The notes beneath the pieces are model-generated. The model was not told the origin of the DNA. It saw only the letters and a program-made list of their open reading frames with translations, and searched no databases. From JAAGZL01 sp050291725 (GTDB lineage: Bacteria; Pseudomonadota; Gammaproteobacteria; Chromatiales; Chromatiaceae), in the NCBI GenBank assembly GCA_050291725.1, contig JBNKKH010000011.1:1-7856 (forward strand): DNA of 7,856 bases. The letters run 5' to 3'. The position numbers were made by a program, and so were the translations under genes. Positions 1-7,413 of this stretch are shown in pieces (the first letter of the stretch is position 1; every line of letters begins with the position of its first letter).

Positions 1-3000
1 TTCAACTACCGGGTGCGCATCCCTGGAGAGTGGGCGACAAAGAATACCTGGAGCTTTCTCACCGGGACCAGGGAAGAGTGGCAACAGGCCTTGGAATTAC
101 CGCCGGAACTGAGTGGGCGAGAATTTGATGCCCTGCGTCCTGGTGAAGAGGTCAAGATCATCGCTATCAACCGTCCTACCGGATATATCGGAACTCAGAC
201 CACCACCATCCAGCCGGCGGGGGGTGGATTTCTGGATTTCTATATCCCGCCCATCTACATGCGTGCGCCCAACCTCAAGATCCAGGCGGAACGGGTCTAT
301 AAGGTTGAAGCTGGTCTGACCAAGGATGAAGAGAGGGATTACACCATAGGCTTCGAAGGGGCCGCCCTCACCAGCGACACCATGATCAGCATCAAGACCG
401 AATGGTTTGATCATGACGGCACCCCATTGCCGGAAGATCTGGAGGGTTACACCGGTAGATTGGCCAAGGTGGTCAGCGCGAACAGCGTAGAAGGTGGAGA
501 GGTACAACAGTTCAAGATCGAGCCGGGCGAACACCTGGAGGTACTCAAGTTCAAGGGCGATGTTCTTGGTACCGAGCACTTTTATGTGCATGTATCGGGC
601 TATCCGGAGTGGCGCAGTGCCGGAGAAGGGGCGGGGCCAGGGCCGCTACAGTATCGTCCGAAAAACTATGTGCCGTTCCTGGTGCCGTTCTTCGATGAGG
701 GAACCACCACGGAAGAACGCAACAAGGCTCGTTACGCCAGAGAAGACGAGATCAGTGACATAAAAGACGTAGATGCCACTTACCACTGGTTCTACCGGCC
801 GGAGATGCAGTTTTCGGTTTATGAGTTGTTGGTGAAGGAGATTAATAGGACTGATATCACTGATGAAGTTATTGACGTTTTTGAGATTAGCAAATCTGAC
901 CTAAAGCCAGTAATTGCAACAACAGACAAGCAGATTGAGTTGCTTTACTCATTGACGAGCGGCAAATTCGATATGCTGGAGACGTTTGGTGTAGGACGTA
1001 TTTTAGTATTTGCGCTTGGTGAAGATGAGCTGCAAGCAGAAATCAAAGAAGATGGAAAGCTGATCTTTGAAAATCTGGATCACATGTCACTTTTAGAACC
1101 AGAAGACTTTTTATCGATCCGTCTATTTGAAAACTCAGATCAGGAAAACGTTCTTTGGGAATGGGCATTCTGGTATCTGGGAATAACGGTAGCGGACGAT
1201 GGTGCTTTGATCGGTGAGGATGTCGTATATGTCTATGCAGACGATCCTAAAGTAGATATATCTGCGACTCTGTATTTGTATTCATCACTTGATGAAAATA
1301 CGAAAATCAGCAAAGACATTCCCAAGCGTATGTTCTGGCGTGTAATCTCGGGTAACGCAAGCTTGTCGGAAAGTGTTTCTGAAATTGATGAGGGCGGTAG
1401 CGCTGAAACTACTGTAAACGTTGCACCAAATATTTTAAACAGAGTAGTTGTTGAAGCAGCACTAGATTCAGATGAAGATGCTAAATCAGCTCGCATGATA
1501 ATTGAAGTTATTGCAGGAAAACCTCATACAATAAGCTTGTCGCAATCTGGCGAGACCTACCTTAAAGGGAAAGGTAATGTAACTGTGACTGCTGATATAC
1601 GAGATCAGCATGGAAATCCAGTGGTAAATGGCACAGGTGCGTTATTTAGGGAAAAAGGGCATATTAATCTAGTCAGCTATACAGGGCTTACGAAGGGAGG
1701 AGTAATTACTGGCGAGATTACCGGAGGAAGCGTAGCAGGGAGCTTCGATTTGACCGTATCATCTGGTAATGCCGCCTCCACTATTCCAATTACTGTTAAT
1801 CCACTGACTGTAGATATCCTTGGTTTGCCTAATCAGCTAGTGGCAGGCCAGAAATATAACCTGACCGCTAAAATCAGTGGATCTGATGAATCGCTAGAAG
1901 GTATATATTTAGATTTAGGATCAGATGCAGGCTCAATCACTTCCAGGGATAATCAAACAAATAGTTCGGGTGAAGTTCTCTTTACATTTAAAGCTCCGGT
2001 AGAGGCGGGCACATACCAATTGGGCGCCAAGCTAGATATTGAAAACCCACATGTAGAGACTATTCAGGTGGTTCGTCCTGCCTCACAAGATGCATTAAAG
2101 TCAAATCAGTATTTTCTGGTAGCTGGGGTACAGGGCGGAGATAACCAGAGTATTACGAATTTTGCTGGTATTACATCTAGTTTAAACTTTCCAACAGACA
2201 ACTTGATAACTTTGCATGGAACACCAAATGCCGCATGGTCTTTAAATCTGGATGATAAGCATTTGATTAATAGAGAACCGTTATATTTCAGTCGGTTCTC
2301 TAATCTTAAATGGGATCAACTTAGGAAGTATGCAGCACAATTCGAATTCATTAATAGAGTTCCAACACCTTACGATGGAATATACGGGATGGATTTCCTT
2401 TATATTGATCTGAACGATGTTATTAATCGCGGGAAATGGAGCTTAAATAGCATAAATACTACAAGTATAAGCCTGCCTTCATATAATTTCTGGTTCAGGC
2501 CGGAAGGTGATGGGAATATCTTAAAGGCAGCTGGAGGATCAGTTGTTTTGTCATTGCAAGGGTCAACACTCATTGCCCAGATGCAGACGGTAGGCGATGA
2601 CGGGCAAGGCAATCCTGTTGTTACTCCGCATACCATACAGGCAGATATTACTTTAGATCAATGGCACGCGGTAGCCGTCGGTGTAAAATATGACAGATTC
2701 TATCTGGTTGTTGACGAACACGAAGTAAACACAACTTTACAATATCCTCTTCATCATCAGTCGCTTGCTGATGCAGGTGATGGCTTAGAATTAGGTGGTG
2801 GTTTTAGAGGTAAAATTGCCGGCCTAAGAGTTTATGACTGGGCAAGTCAACCATTGCTGACTCTAAGCCAGGATAACGGTATTTTTGATCAAGAAGGACA
2901 GGCCCAGGCCAATGTTTCGTTATCTGCTGCGTGGCAACAAAACTCAATCTTGCAGCCTTCTGTAACAGTACGTATTCAAGAAAGTTCAGGGGATACCGCT

Positions 3001-5340
3001 ACGCTAAACGTATTGAATCGATCTGTAGTGGCAGCATTGGCAAATAGTTATCTGGCTGTCAATACGGCTGCAAGTGTAGATGCGACAGCAGTACTAAAAA
3101 CAATGCCCATGGATGAATACTTTCCTGAAGCACAACAAGGTGCCGTTGGTTTAGTTCAGCGCTATGCTATAAGAAATAATGGTGATGCTGCTAAGGAGAA
3201 TACACTGGCAAATATCGCTTGGCTCAGCCACAATACTCGTTTCGAAATACTGCATGATAAAGTAGCATCTTTACAAAGCTATTTCTCCAGTGATACCCAT
3301 CCCTACCTGGCAAGTTTTGCGAGCGAATATCTACAGGAAGCCACAGTACAGGCCAGTTTTGGTGACGACTTCTGGTTGCGGGCCATGGCAACAGCAATGA
3401 CGGTTTGGGCTGACCTGATTGCTAGTGATCCTGCTATAGCAGATCTCGTAGGTAAGTCCATAGAAAACCGAACCGACTTCTGGTCTTGGATAAGAATCCT
3501 TTCTCTCCCTGCTAATGGATGGGATACCAATGTTATTCCAATCCCTCGCCCAGAGATAACCTGTGATCAGGTTGCTCCTGATGTTAATGCAGGAACGCCG
3601 TTGTCCTATTCCGCCACACCTTGTAGAGCTACGGGTTGGCAAATGGCGCAAATGCTTACAGCGTTGGTCGATGTAAACCCAGAAATGCAGTCTGAGCCAG
3701 CACTGATGACCCAGCATATGACCACGTTGCTTGGGTCTTTGCGCTATATGCCATTGGAATATAAAAAGATCTTTCCTAAGCTGAGTCAGCAAGTTGGATG
3801 GTATGATAGGTATGAGGTAATTCCAACGGCTCATGCTGCTGGTCCGGCGGCATACGGTATTCGCGCCATTCTAATAGCTTTAAAGCAGGCCATACGTAAA
3901 GGACTGGGGGGTGCTCCTGCTAACTTTGCTGCCTTCATGCAGGGCGGGACCACCTCGCGCTTTGGCCCTAAGGTAATGTTACCGGCAATAGCGTATCTGA
4001 GTTCAAGGCTACATGGCTCCAACTTGTGCACAGATTGTGTGAAGCTAAATAAGCAGGTATCTGATACAGTAATACAGGATATGGCTACTTGGTTTGCAGG
4101 CTTGGGTTTGGCTAAAGATGGAGAAATCGAAGAGCCTAAGCTGAAACGTAAAAAGTGCACAATTTCCGGAAATGCCCATGGAAAAGCATTGGAGCTGGTA
4201 ACGACGGCAGCATACCACGCCATGTACGAATTTGGTGGGAATCTAGGTATCAGCAACCCTGGGCAATACGAAATACTCTATACTGATCCCAGAAAATCAG
4301 AAGATGAAATAAAGGTCGGGATTATGCGCAAAGAACCTGATGGTGATTATAAGAGTTATGATGGCAGCCCCCATCAACGTAAACCAGATCTGGTACTGGC
4401 TGGGGATGGGCCAGGGAAGCGTCGTTGGGTTGAGGTGAAGTCATGGCGATATCAACCACATTATCTTAATAACGACAAGAAAAACTTAAATAAGTCGTAT
4501 TTTCCTTTGTGGGATGGTGTTTCAAATAGTACAAACTTGAAATACACTACAAATGGTCACAAGCAATCCTTCCTGGATTATGCAGCCACACGGGATGAGT
4601 TGCTAAAACCATTTTGGAAAGGAAAAGATTTTGCAGATAATAAGCCTAACAAACATACAGTTTGGGCTCAGGTATGGGAGCCAGGCCTTCGCGAGTGGAA
4701 AGAACTAATTCCCAAGCCTGGTGGTGGCTATAAACTTAGTAAGAATAAGACCGGCATCAATGTGGCTACACCATGGCTAGATAAAAATGATATGAAAAAT
4801 GGCCTTGTGGTCAGTATCTCACCTCAGTTCCGGGCTCTGCAGCGCTTTTTTACAACGGCGCCAGATATGAATAAGAATGCTTTCGAGGATAGTATCGGTT
4901 ATAAGCATGATAAACACTGGGAGAAATATGCAAAAAAGCAGATTTCTGAAAATGTGAAAGATCTGTTTGAGTCAGATATCCGTCCATTCACTCTTCTTAC
5001 TTTTTTTACCTTGGAGGCTGGGGAGAATCTAGGTGATACTATTAAACAGAGTATAATTGATGCATTTGGTCCTGGAGAATTTGCTGAATTGCAGGAAGCA
5101 ATTAAGAATGGAACAATTACTCCAGAGCAGCTTGAGAAGATGCGTGAGGAGATAACTGAGAAGACACTAGAGATCATAGGTCCGTTTAAATACTTAACCG
5201 TACGTATTCCATTTCTGTCAGATTTAGAAGATGCGGCAGCAGATTATGTTCTTGGTGATGAGGTTGAAGCAATTCGGGATGGCTTGGTCGAATTGCCATT
5301 ACCTGAGTACTTTTTTGATGTGATATGTGAGATGCCGTAA
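1..5340 (+). CDS. Giant modular polymorphic toxin with C-terminal PD-(D/E)XK nuclease module (5' end outside window)
   Basis: The frame is open from the first base. The GTG at 13 has no ribosome site, so the gene almost certainly starts to the left; residues below are counted from that GTG. Residues 1-245 are beta-rich. Residues ~400-500, 503-596 and 598-690 look like immunoglobulin/invasin-type domains. Residues ~787-946 resemble a LamG/concanavalin-like domain, with WHAVAVG, YLVVDEHEV and GKIAGLRVYDW. Residues ~1020-1290 are mostly helical, with Cys1184 and Cys1204 as a possible disulfide pair. An AHA-A motif lies at 1273-1276 and a CxxC at 1339-1342. The nuclease module has GKALE (Glu1394), PDLVL (Asp1459) and WVEVKSW (Glu1474, Lys1476), the E...D...ExK pattern of restriction-endonuclease-like folds. 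A helical tail of about 145 residues follows. This layout, with a small gene directly downstream, is typical of interbacterial toxins. The secretion route is not visible because the N-terminus is missing. The nuclease subfamily and the target (DNA or RNA) are not identified. Confidence 0.85.
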   Translation, partial: FNYRVRIPGEWATKNTWSFLTGTREEWQQALELPPELSGREFDALRPGEEVKIIAINRPTGYIGTQTTTIQPAGGGFLDFYIPPIYMRAPNLKIQAERVYKVEAGLTKDEERDYTIGFEGAALTSDTMISIKTEWFDHDGTPLPEDLEGYTGRLAKVVSANSVEGGEVQQFKIEPGEHLEVLKFKGDVLGTEHFYVHVSGYPEWRSAGEGAGPGPLQYRPKNYVPFLVPFFDEGTTTEERNKARYAREDEISDIKDVDATYHWFYRPEMQFSVYELLVKEINRTDITDEVIDVFEISKSDLKPVIATTDKQIELLYSLTSGKFDMLETFGVGRILVFALGEDELQAEIKEDGKLIFENLDHMSLLEPEDFLSIRLFENSDQENVLWEWAFWYLGITVADDGALIGEDVVYVYADDPKVDISATLYLYSSLDENTKISKDIPKRMFWRVISGNASLSESVSEIDEGGSAETTVNVAPNILNRVVVEAALDSDEDAKSARMIIEVIAGKPHTISLSQSGETYLKGKGNVTVTADIRDQHGNPVVNGTGALFREKGHINLVSYTGLTKGGVITGEITGGSVAGSFDLTVSSGNAASTIPITVNPLTVDILGLPNQLVAGQKYNLTAKISGSDESLEGIYLDLGSDAGSITSRDNQTNSSGEVLFTFKAPVEAGTYQLGAKLDIENPHVETIQVVRPASQDALKSNQYFLVAGVQGGDNQSITNFAGITSSLNFPTDNLITLHGTPNAAWSLNLDDKHLINREPLYFSRFSNLKWDQLRKYAAQFEFINRVPTPYDGIYGMDFLYIDLNDVINRGKWSLNSINTTSISLPSYNFWFRPEGDGNILKAAGGSVVLSLQGSTLIAQMQTVGDDGQGNPVVTPHTIQADITLDQWHAVAVGVKYDRFYLVVDEHEVNTTLQYPLHHQSLADAGDGLELGGGFRGKIAGLRVYDWASQPLLTLSQDNGIFDQEGQAQANVSLSAAWQQNSILQPSVTVRIQESSGDTATLNVLNRSVVAALANSYLAVNTAASVDATAVLKTMPMDEYFPEAQQGAVGLVQRYAIRNNGDAAKENTLANIAWLSHNTRFEILHDKVASLQSYFSSDTHPYLASFASEYLQEATVQASFGDDFWLRAMATAMTVWADLIASDPAIADLVGKSIENRTDFWSWIRILSLPANGWDTNVIPIPRPEITCDQVAPDVNAGTPLSYSATPCRATGWQMAQMLTALVDVNPEMQSEPALMTQHMTTLLGSLRYMPLEYKKIFPKLSQQVGWYDRYEVIPTAHAAGPAAYGIRAILIALKQAIRKGLGGAPANFAAFMQGGTTSRFGPKVMLPAIAYLSSRLHGSNLCTDCVKLNKQVSDTVIQDMATWFAGLGLAKDGEIEEPKLKRKKCTISGNAHGKALELVTTAAYHAMYEFGGNLGISNPGQYEILYTDPRKSEDEIKVGIMRKEPDGDYKSYDGSPHQRKPDLVLAGDGPGKRRWVEVKSWRYQPHYLNNDKKNLNKSYFPLWDGVSNSTNLKYTTNGHKQSFLDYAATRDELLKPFWKGKDFADNKPNKHTVWAQVWEPGLREWKELIPKPGGGYKLSKNKTGINVATPWLDKNDMKNGLVVSISPQFRALQRFFTTAPDMNKNAFEDSIGYKHDKHWEKYAKKQISENVKDLFESDIRPFTLLTFFTLEAGENLGDTIKQSIIDAFGPGEFAELQEAIKNGTITPEQLEKMREEITEKTLEIIGPFKYLTVRIPFLSDLEDAAADYVLGDEVEAIRDGLVELPLPEYFFDVICEMP
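800..850. other. Base-composition junction inside the toxin gene
   Basis: Hand counts of single 60-base lines give about 55% GC before this point (lines at 1, 121 and 241). After it I count about 42% at 901, 43% at 2101 and 38% at 2221. The change falls just after the aromatic-rich segment YHWFYRPEMQFSVYEL (residues ~257-272). From there the codons become AT-rich, for example in the stretch encoding KEINRTDITDE. The reading frame is not interrupted. I infer a recombination or cassette boundary between a conserved leader and an acquired payload. Confidence 0.6.
3823..3846 (+). other. Signal-peptidase-like AHA|A motif in the pre-toxin region
   Basis: The encoded stretch IPTAHAAG (residues 1270-1277) resembles the c-region of a signal peptide, with small residues at -3 and -1 relative to a cut after Ala1275. 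There is no ordinary hydrophobic segment before it. A hydrophobic helix, GIRAILIALKQAI, follows instead. Cutting here would release a 500-residue fragment that carries the whole nuclease module. The motif is seen directly; processing at this site is inference, suggested also by the signal peptidase gene next to the immunity gene. Confidence 0.35.
4171..4905 (+). other. PD-(D/E)XK nuclease module within the toxin
   Basis: This is the part of the giant protein that I read as the catalytic payload. The helix starting at GNAHGKALE supplies Glu1394. A strand-rich stretch leads to RKPDLVLAGDG (Asp1459). After a short basic turn, RRWVEVKSWR supplies Glu1474 and Lys1476. These are the metal-binding and catalytic positions of the PD-(D/E)XK fold, and none is substituted, so the enzyme should be active. 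A later hydrophobic strand, GLVVSIS, precedes helix RALQRFF and probably completes the core. The outer limits are approximate. Recognition is by motif only; a profile comparison is needed to choose the family. Confidence 0.75.
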
Positions 5341-5343
5341 ACA

Positions 5344-6090
5344 ATGGTAATGAGTGAAGATGATACAAAACGAATGAAAGCATTCCAGCAACTATGGAAA
5401 ACTGATGACAAGGCTTGGATGCAACAGCGGCGTGAGGATTGGAAGCATATCGAAGAATATTATAAAAATAAAGGTGCTCCTAAAAGTGAGGTAAGCCAGT
5501 ATCGTAATTTTTTTCTCAAAGGACAAATAGAGGGTTATATTTCAAATGTAGTTCTCTATTTTTGTACGCCTGTTTCTAACGCAGATGAAGCTCGAGAGTT
5601 ATTTAAATCAGAACTGTGGTTGATTCGGGAGAGAGGTCGTTTAGCTACTGATTATATTTTTCGGGCGACGGAAATCGGTCAGGGATTGCCATGGCTGCGC
5701 CAGCATATCCAATACTTTGTAGAAGGGGTGCTTGGCAATGAGTACCATTATGCTGAAGAATCTGAGGCGGGTATGATGCATGCCGTTTCACTCCATCCAG
5801 GTTTTTGGTGTGAGAAATTTATTTATCATGCAGTTAGATTGCTTTCAGGTAAGATTGATTACCATGGTTGTGTAGAGGCTGTTAATTATTTCGTAACAGC
5901 CATTGCTCATTCGGATGATGCTTATTATAGAGATATAGAAGATTTTCAACAGATGAATTCGTTAATTGATAAAGTTTTGGCTGATGAGGATGCAACAGAA
6001 GTTGCGCGAGAGCTGGCTACTAAGCTCAATGCCAGGAGACAGGAAATTATCAATAACTGGGAGCTGCATGCTCACTTAGATAAAGAATAA
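5344..6090 (+). CDS. Putative immunity protein for the upstream nuclease toxin
   Basis: This 248-residue protein has no signal peptide or membrane segment, so it should be cytoplasmic. It is predicted mostly helical and contains seven tryptophans. It is acidic: I count about 41 Asp/Glu against about 30 Lys/Arg. I do not recognise the family by sequence. The immunity role is inferred from position, because the ATG lies 3 bp after the toxin stop codon and implies co-transcription. Size, charge and a cytoplasmic location also suit an inhibitor of a nuclease. A second in-frame ATG two codons later (5350) is an equally possible start. Only a weak GTGAG purine stretch, within the toxin's last codons, could serve as ribosome site, so translational coupling is likely. 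GC is low (about 33% in the line at 5521), matching the toxin payload more than the window edges. It may instead belong to the DUF1911-type immunity proteins known for some PD-(D/E)XK toxins, but I see no decisive motif. Confidence 0.68.
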   Translation: MVMSEDDTKRMKAFQQLWKTDDKAWMQQRREDWKHIEEYYKNKGAPKSEVSQYRNFFLKGQIEGYISNVVLYFCTPVSNADEARELFKSELWLIRERGRLATDYIFRATEIGQGLPWLRQHIQYFVEGVLGNEYHYAEESEAGMMHAVSLHPGFWCEKFIYHAVRLLSGKIDYHGCVEAVNYFVTAIAHSDDAYYRDIEDFQQMNSLIDKVLADEDATEVARELATKLNARRQEIINNWELHAHLDKE

Positions 6091-6143
6091 TGTAAAGATC
6101 GTGCTGTGTTTTGTCATCGTTTACCATAGATGGCCTTTGTTAA

Positions 6144-6815
6144 TTAGTTGACTACTGTCCAAGGCAACACAATTCTTACGCGACCGATGATATGATTTTT
6201 TTCGACTCCTCCAAAAATTCTGCTATCACGGCTGTGTTTAAGGTTATCGCCGAGTACATACCATTTTCCATGATTGATAAGTATACCACTAGGCCAATTT
6301 GAAATACGTTTAACAAAATACTTACCGATATCGTTACGATTAAAGACAATGATGTCGCCAAGTTGAGGATCATTTTCATTATAGGCCCAACTATCTAAGA
6401 GAATGAATTGACCTGCTTTGAGTGTTGGATACATAGACATGCTTGGCACATAGAATAGGTGAACACCGAACAAACGATCTTTGTATATAAAACTGGCAAT
6501 GAAAATGGAAGAGCAAAATATAAAGAAAAGGAAAGCTATTAATATGTGATGTAATGTTTTTTGGTAATCTGCTTTTGTTTTAACCCAGATACATGCGATT
6601 GTGGATATGATATATATGGCTAGGACCGTTGTAATCAATATTGATAAGCCTGGCACTAAAAAAATTGCCCTTGACCAGCATGCGGCTGCTACTGATGACA
6701 TAAGAGAGAGTTGTAGTACAAGTGCTATTTTTTTATACCCAAGAACAAAAAGGCCGGTCCCTGGGATAATGATATTGAGGAACGCAGAAAATAACTTGAT
6801 GGCAATGTTGTGCAT
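6144..6815 (-). CDS. Type I signal peptidase (S26 family) with four predicted membrane helices
   Basis: This integral membrane serine protease should cut signal-peptide-like sites on the periplasmic side. The catalytic half carries the S26 boxes: PSMSMYPTL with nucleophile Ser127, KYFVKRI with general base Lys169, and GDNLKHSRDSR (189-199) with the conserved Asp197-Ser198-Arg199. The active site is complete. The protein has 223 residues. The N-terminal half holds about four hydrophobic helices (~9-27, 30-47, 51-77 and 89-111), whereas E. coli LepB has two. The first helix contains a PGTG turn. PSMSM replaces the usual PSGSM. The gene converges on the toxin-immunity pair and diverges from the small secreted-protein gene. 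It has low GC like the toxin payload and sits outside any housekeeping context such as lepA or rnc. It is therefore probably an accessory, dedicated peptidase. The ATG at 6815 has no strong Shine-Dalgarno sequence. Confidence 0.93.
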   Translation of the reverse strand: MHNIAIKLFSAFLNIIIPGTGLFVLGYKKIALVLQLSLMSSVAAACWSRAIFLVPGLSILITTVLAIYIISTIACIWVKTKADYQKTLHHILIAFLFFIFCSSIFIASFIYKDRLFGVHLFYVPSMSMYPTLKAGQFILLDSWAYNENDPQLGDIIVFNRNDIGKYFVKRISNWPSGILINHGKWYVLGDNLKHSRDSRIFGGVEKNHIIGRVRIVLPWTVVN

Positions 6816-6837
6816 TTAGTTGTTTATAGCAAAAAAT

Positions 6838-6869
6838 GTATCGTAAAGTTTATCGTAGAATTGCGATAC
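6838..6869. promoter_or_regulatory. Inverted repeat between divergent genes, possible operator
   Basis: GTATCGTAA (6838-6846) and TTGCGATAC (6861-6869) form 9-bp inverted arms with one mismatch around a 14-base centre. TATCGTA also recurs directly at 6839-6845 and 6851-6857. The repeat lies in the 100-bp spacer between the divergent signal peptidase and small secreted-protein genes, where a regulator controlling both could bind. It has no T-run, so it is not an obvious terminator. No regulator gene is in the window, and the function is inferred from placement only. Confidence 0.35.
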
Positions 6870-6898
6870 CAACCACCTTGCCATAGTGTCTGTATAAG
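6861..6898 (+). promoter_or_regulatory. Weak candidate promoter for the first small secreted-protein gene
   Basis: TTGCGA at 6861-6866 is spaced 17 bp from TAGTGT at 6884-6889, which is a poor -10. A better -10-like hexamer, TATAAG, sits at 6893-6898 but lacks a well-spaced -35. The GTG start follows at 6916. The -35 candidate overlaps one arm of the inverted repeat. Confidence 0.25.
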
Positions 6899-6903
6899 AA
6901 CGC

Positions 6904-6918
6904 AAAGGACCAAGCGTG
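6904..6918 (+). promoter_or_regulatory. Ribosome binding site fixing a GTG start
   Basis: AAAGGA at 6904-6909 lies 6 bases before the GTG at 6916. This supports GTG rather than a later ATG as the start. The paralogous gene downstream uses the same arrangement: GAGGGA, 6 bases, GTG. Confidence 0.7.
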
Positions 6919-7413
6919 ATAGTTAAACATAACAACAATCAACGGAGCAGCATACCAGTATTGCCTCTGGCTCTGTTCATGCTGTTTATTGTATGTCTGT
7001 TTGCCTTTATCGCCGAAAGCACCGCCGAAATCCTCCCTAAGGGTGGTCATGTGCTTACCCGAGGTCTACTGCTGGGTCCAAGCGCCAAGCCTGTATATGC
7101 CGAGATTGATGAGGGTGGTAACTTTATAAACGATATCGGCGAGGCGGTTGGTGAGTACGAGAAGGCTCATGTCATCTCGGGGGATACCTATCGAGGGCTT
7201 TACGAGCACTTCCAGCTACACAAGCAGGCACACGCTGACGATCAGGCCTATCGTGGCGCCAAGGTAATGACGGCGGAGGAGTACAAGTCGACCAACCTGG
7301 GCCAGGTCAAGGTTCCCAAGGTCAACTGGGAGATCGGGGTCAGTGTAAAAACTCAGGCCACTAAGGCACAACAACCAACTGGCACTACACCGAAAGTAAA
7401 AAGAAAAAGATGA
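6916..7413 (+). CDS. Small secreted or membrane-anchored protein of unknown function (paralog 1)
   Basis: I do not recognise this 165-residue protein. It begins with a polar and basic stretch (KHNNNQR), then a hydrophobic helix at ~13-33, then S-T-A at 35-37. This fits a Sec signal peptide cut after Ala37, though it could remain as an anchor. There is no lipobox. The mature part of about 128 residues is polar, with IDEGGNF, NDIGEAVG and YRGAKVM, and ends in a basic tail, KVKRKR. A paralog follows immediately. By my count the two match at 68 of 93 mature positions but only 15 of 36 in the signal region, so the mature domain is under selection. GC is near 60% in the line at 7201, unlike the AT-rich genes before it. 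The GTG start is supported by a good ribosome site and by gap-free alignment of both paralogs from that codon. A role as accessory or exported partner of the toxin locus is speculation. Confidence 0.8.
   Translation: MIVKHNNNQRSSIPVLPLALFMLFIVCLFAFIAESTAEILPKGGHVLTRGLLLGPSAKPVYAEIDEGGNFINDIGEAVGEYEKAHVISGDTYRGLYEHFQLHKQAHADDQAYRGAKVMTAEEYKSTNLGQVKVPKVNWEIGVSVKTQATKAQQPTGTTPKVKRKR

Noticed and set aside
13..15. GTG at 13 as the true start of the giant protein
   Set aside because: The frame is open to the window edge, there is no ribosome site, and the sequence begins in the middle of a folded-looking domain without a signal peptide.
1381..1407. EIDEGG in the toxin resembles EIDEGG in the small secreted paralogs
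   Set aside because: The match is six residues with no similarity on either side, so it is most likely chance.
3331..3834. A 167-codon open frame on the minus strand inside the toxin gene, and similar shorter antisense frames (for example 97-591 and 3831-4256)
   Set aside because: The translations have no recognisable motifs or plausible domain composition and mirror a clearly real gene on the other strand.
5344..6090. Naming the toxin and immunity pair as the PoNe/PoNi (DUF1911) type
   Set aside because: The general layout fits, but I could not see family-specific motifs in either protein, so the name would be a guess.
6092..6124. Imperfect hairpin between the convergent immunity and peptidase genes (GTAAAGAT against ATCGTTTAC with one bulge)
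   Set aside because: The stem is weak and A/T-rich, the loop is long and no T-run follows, so I do not call it a terminator.
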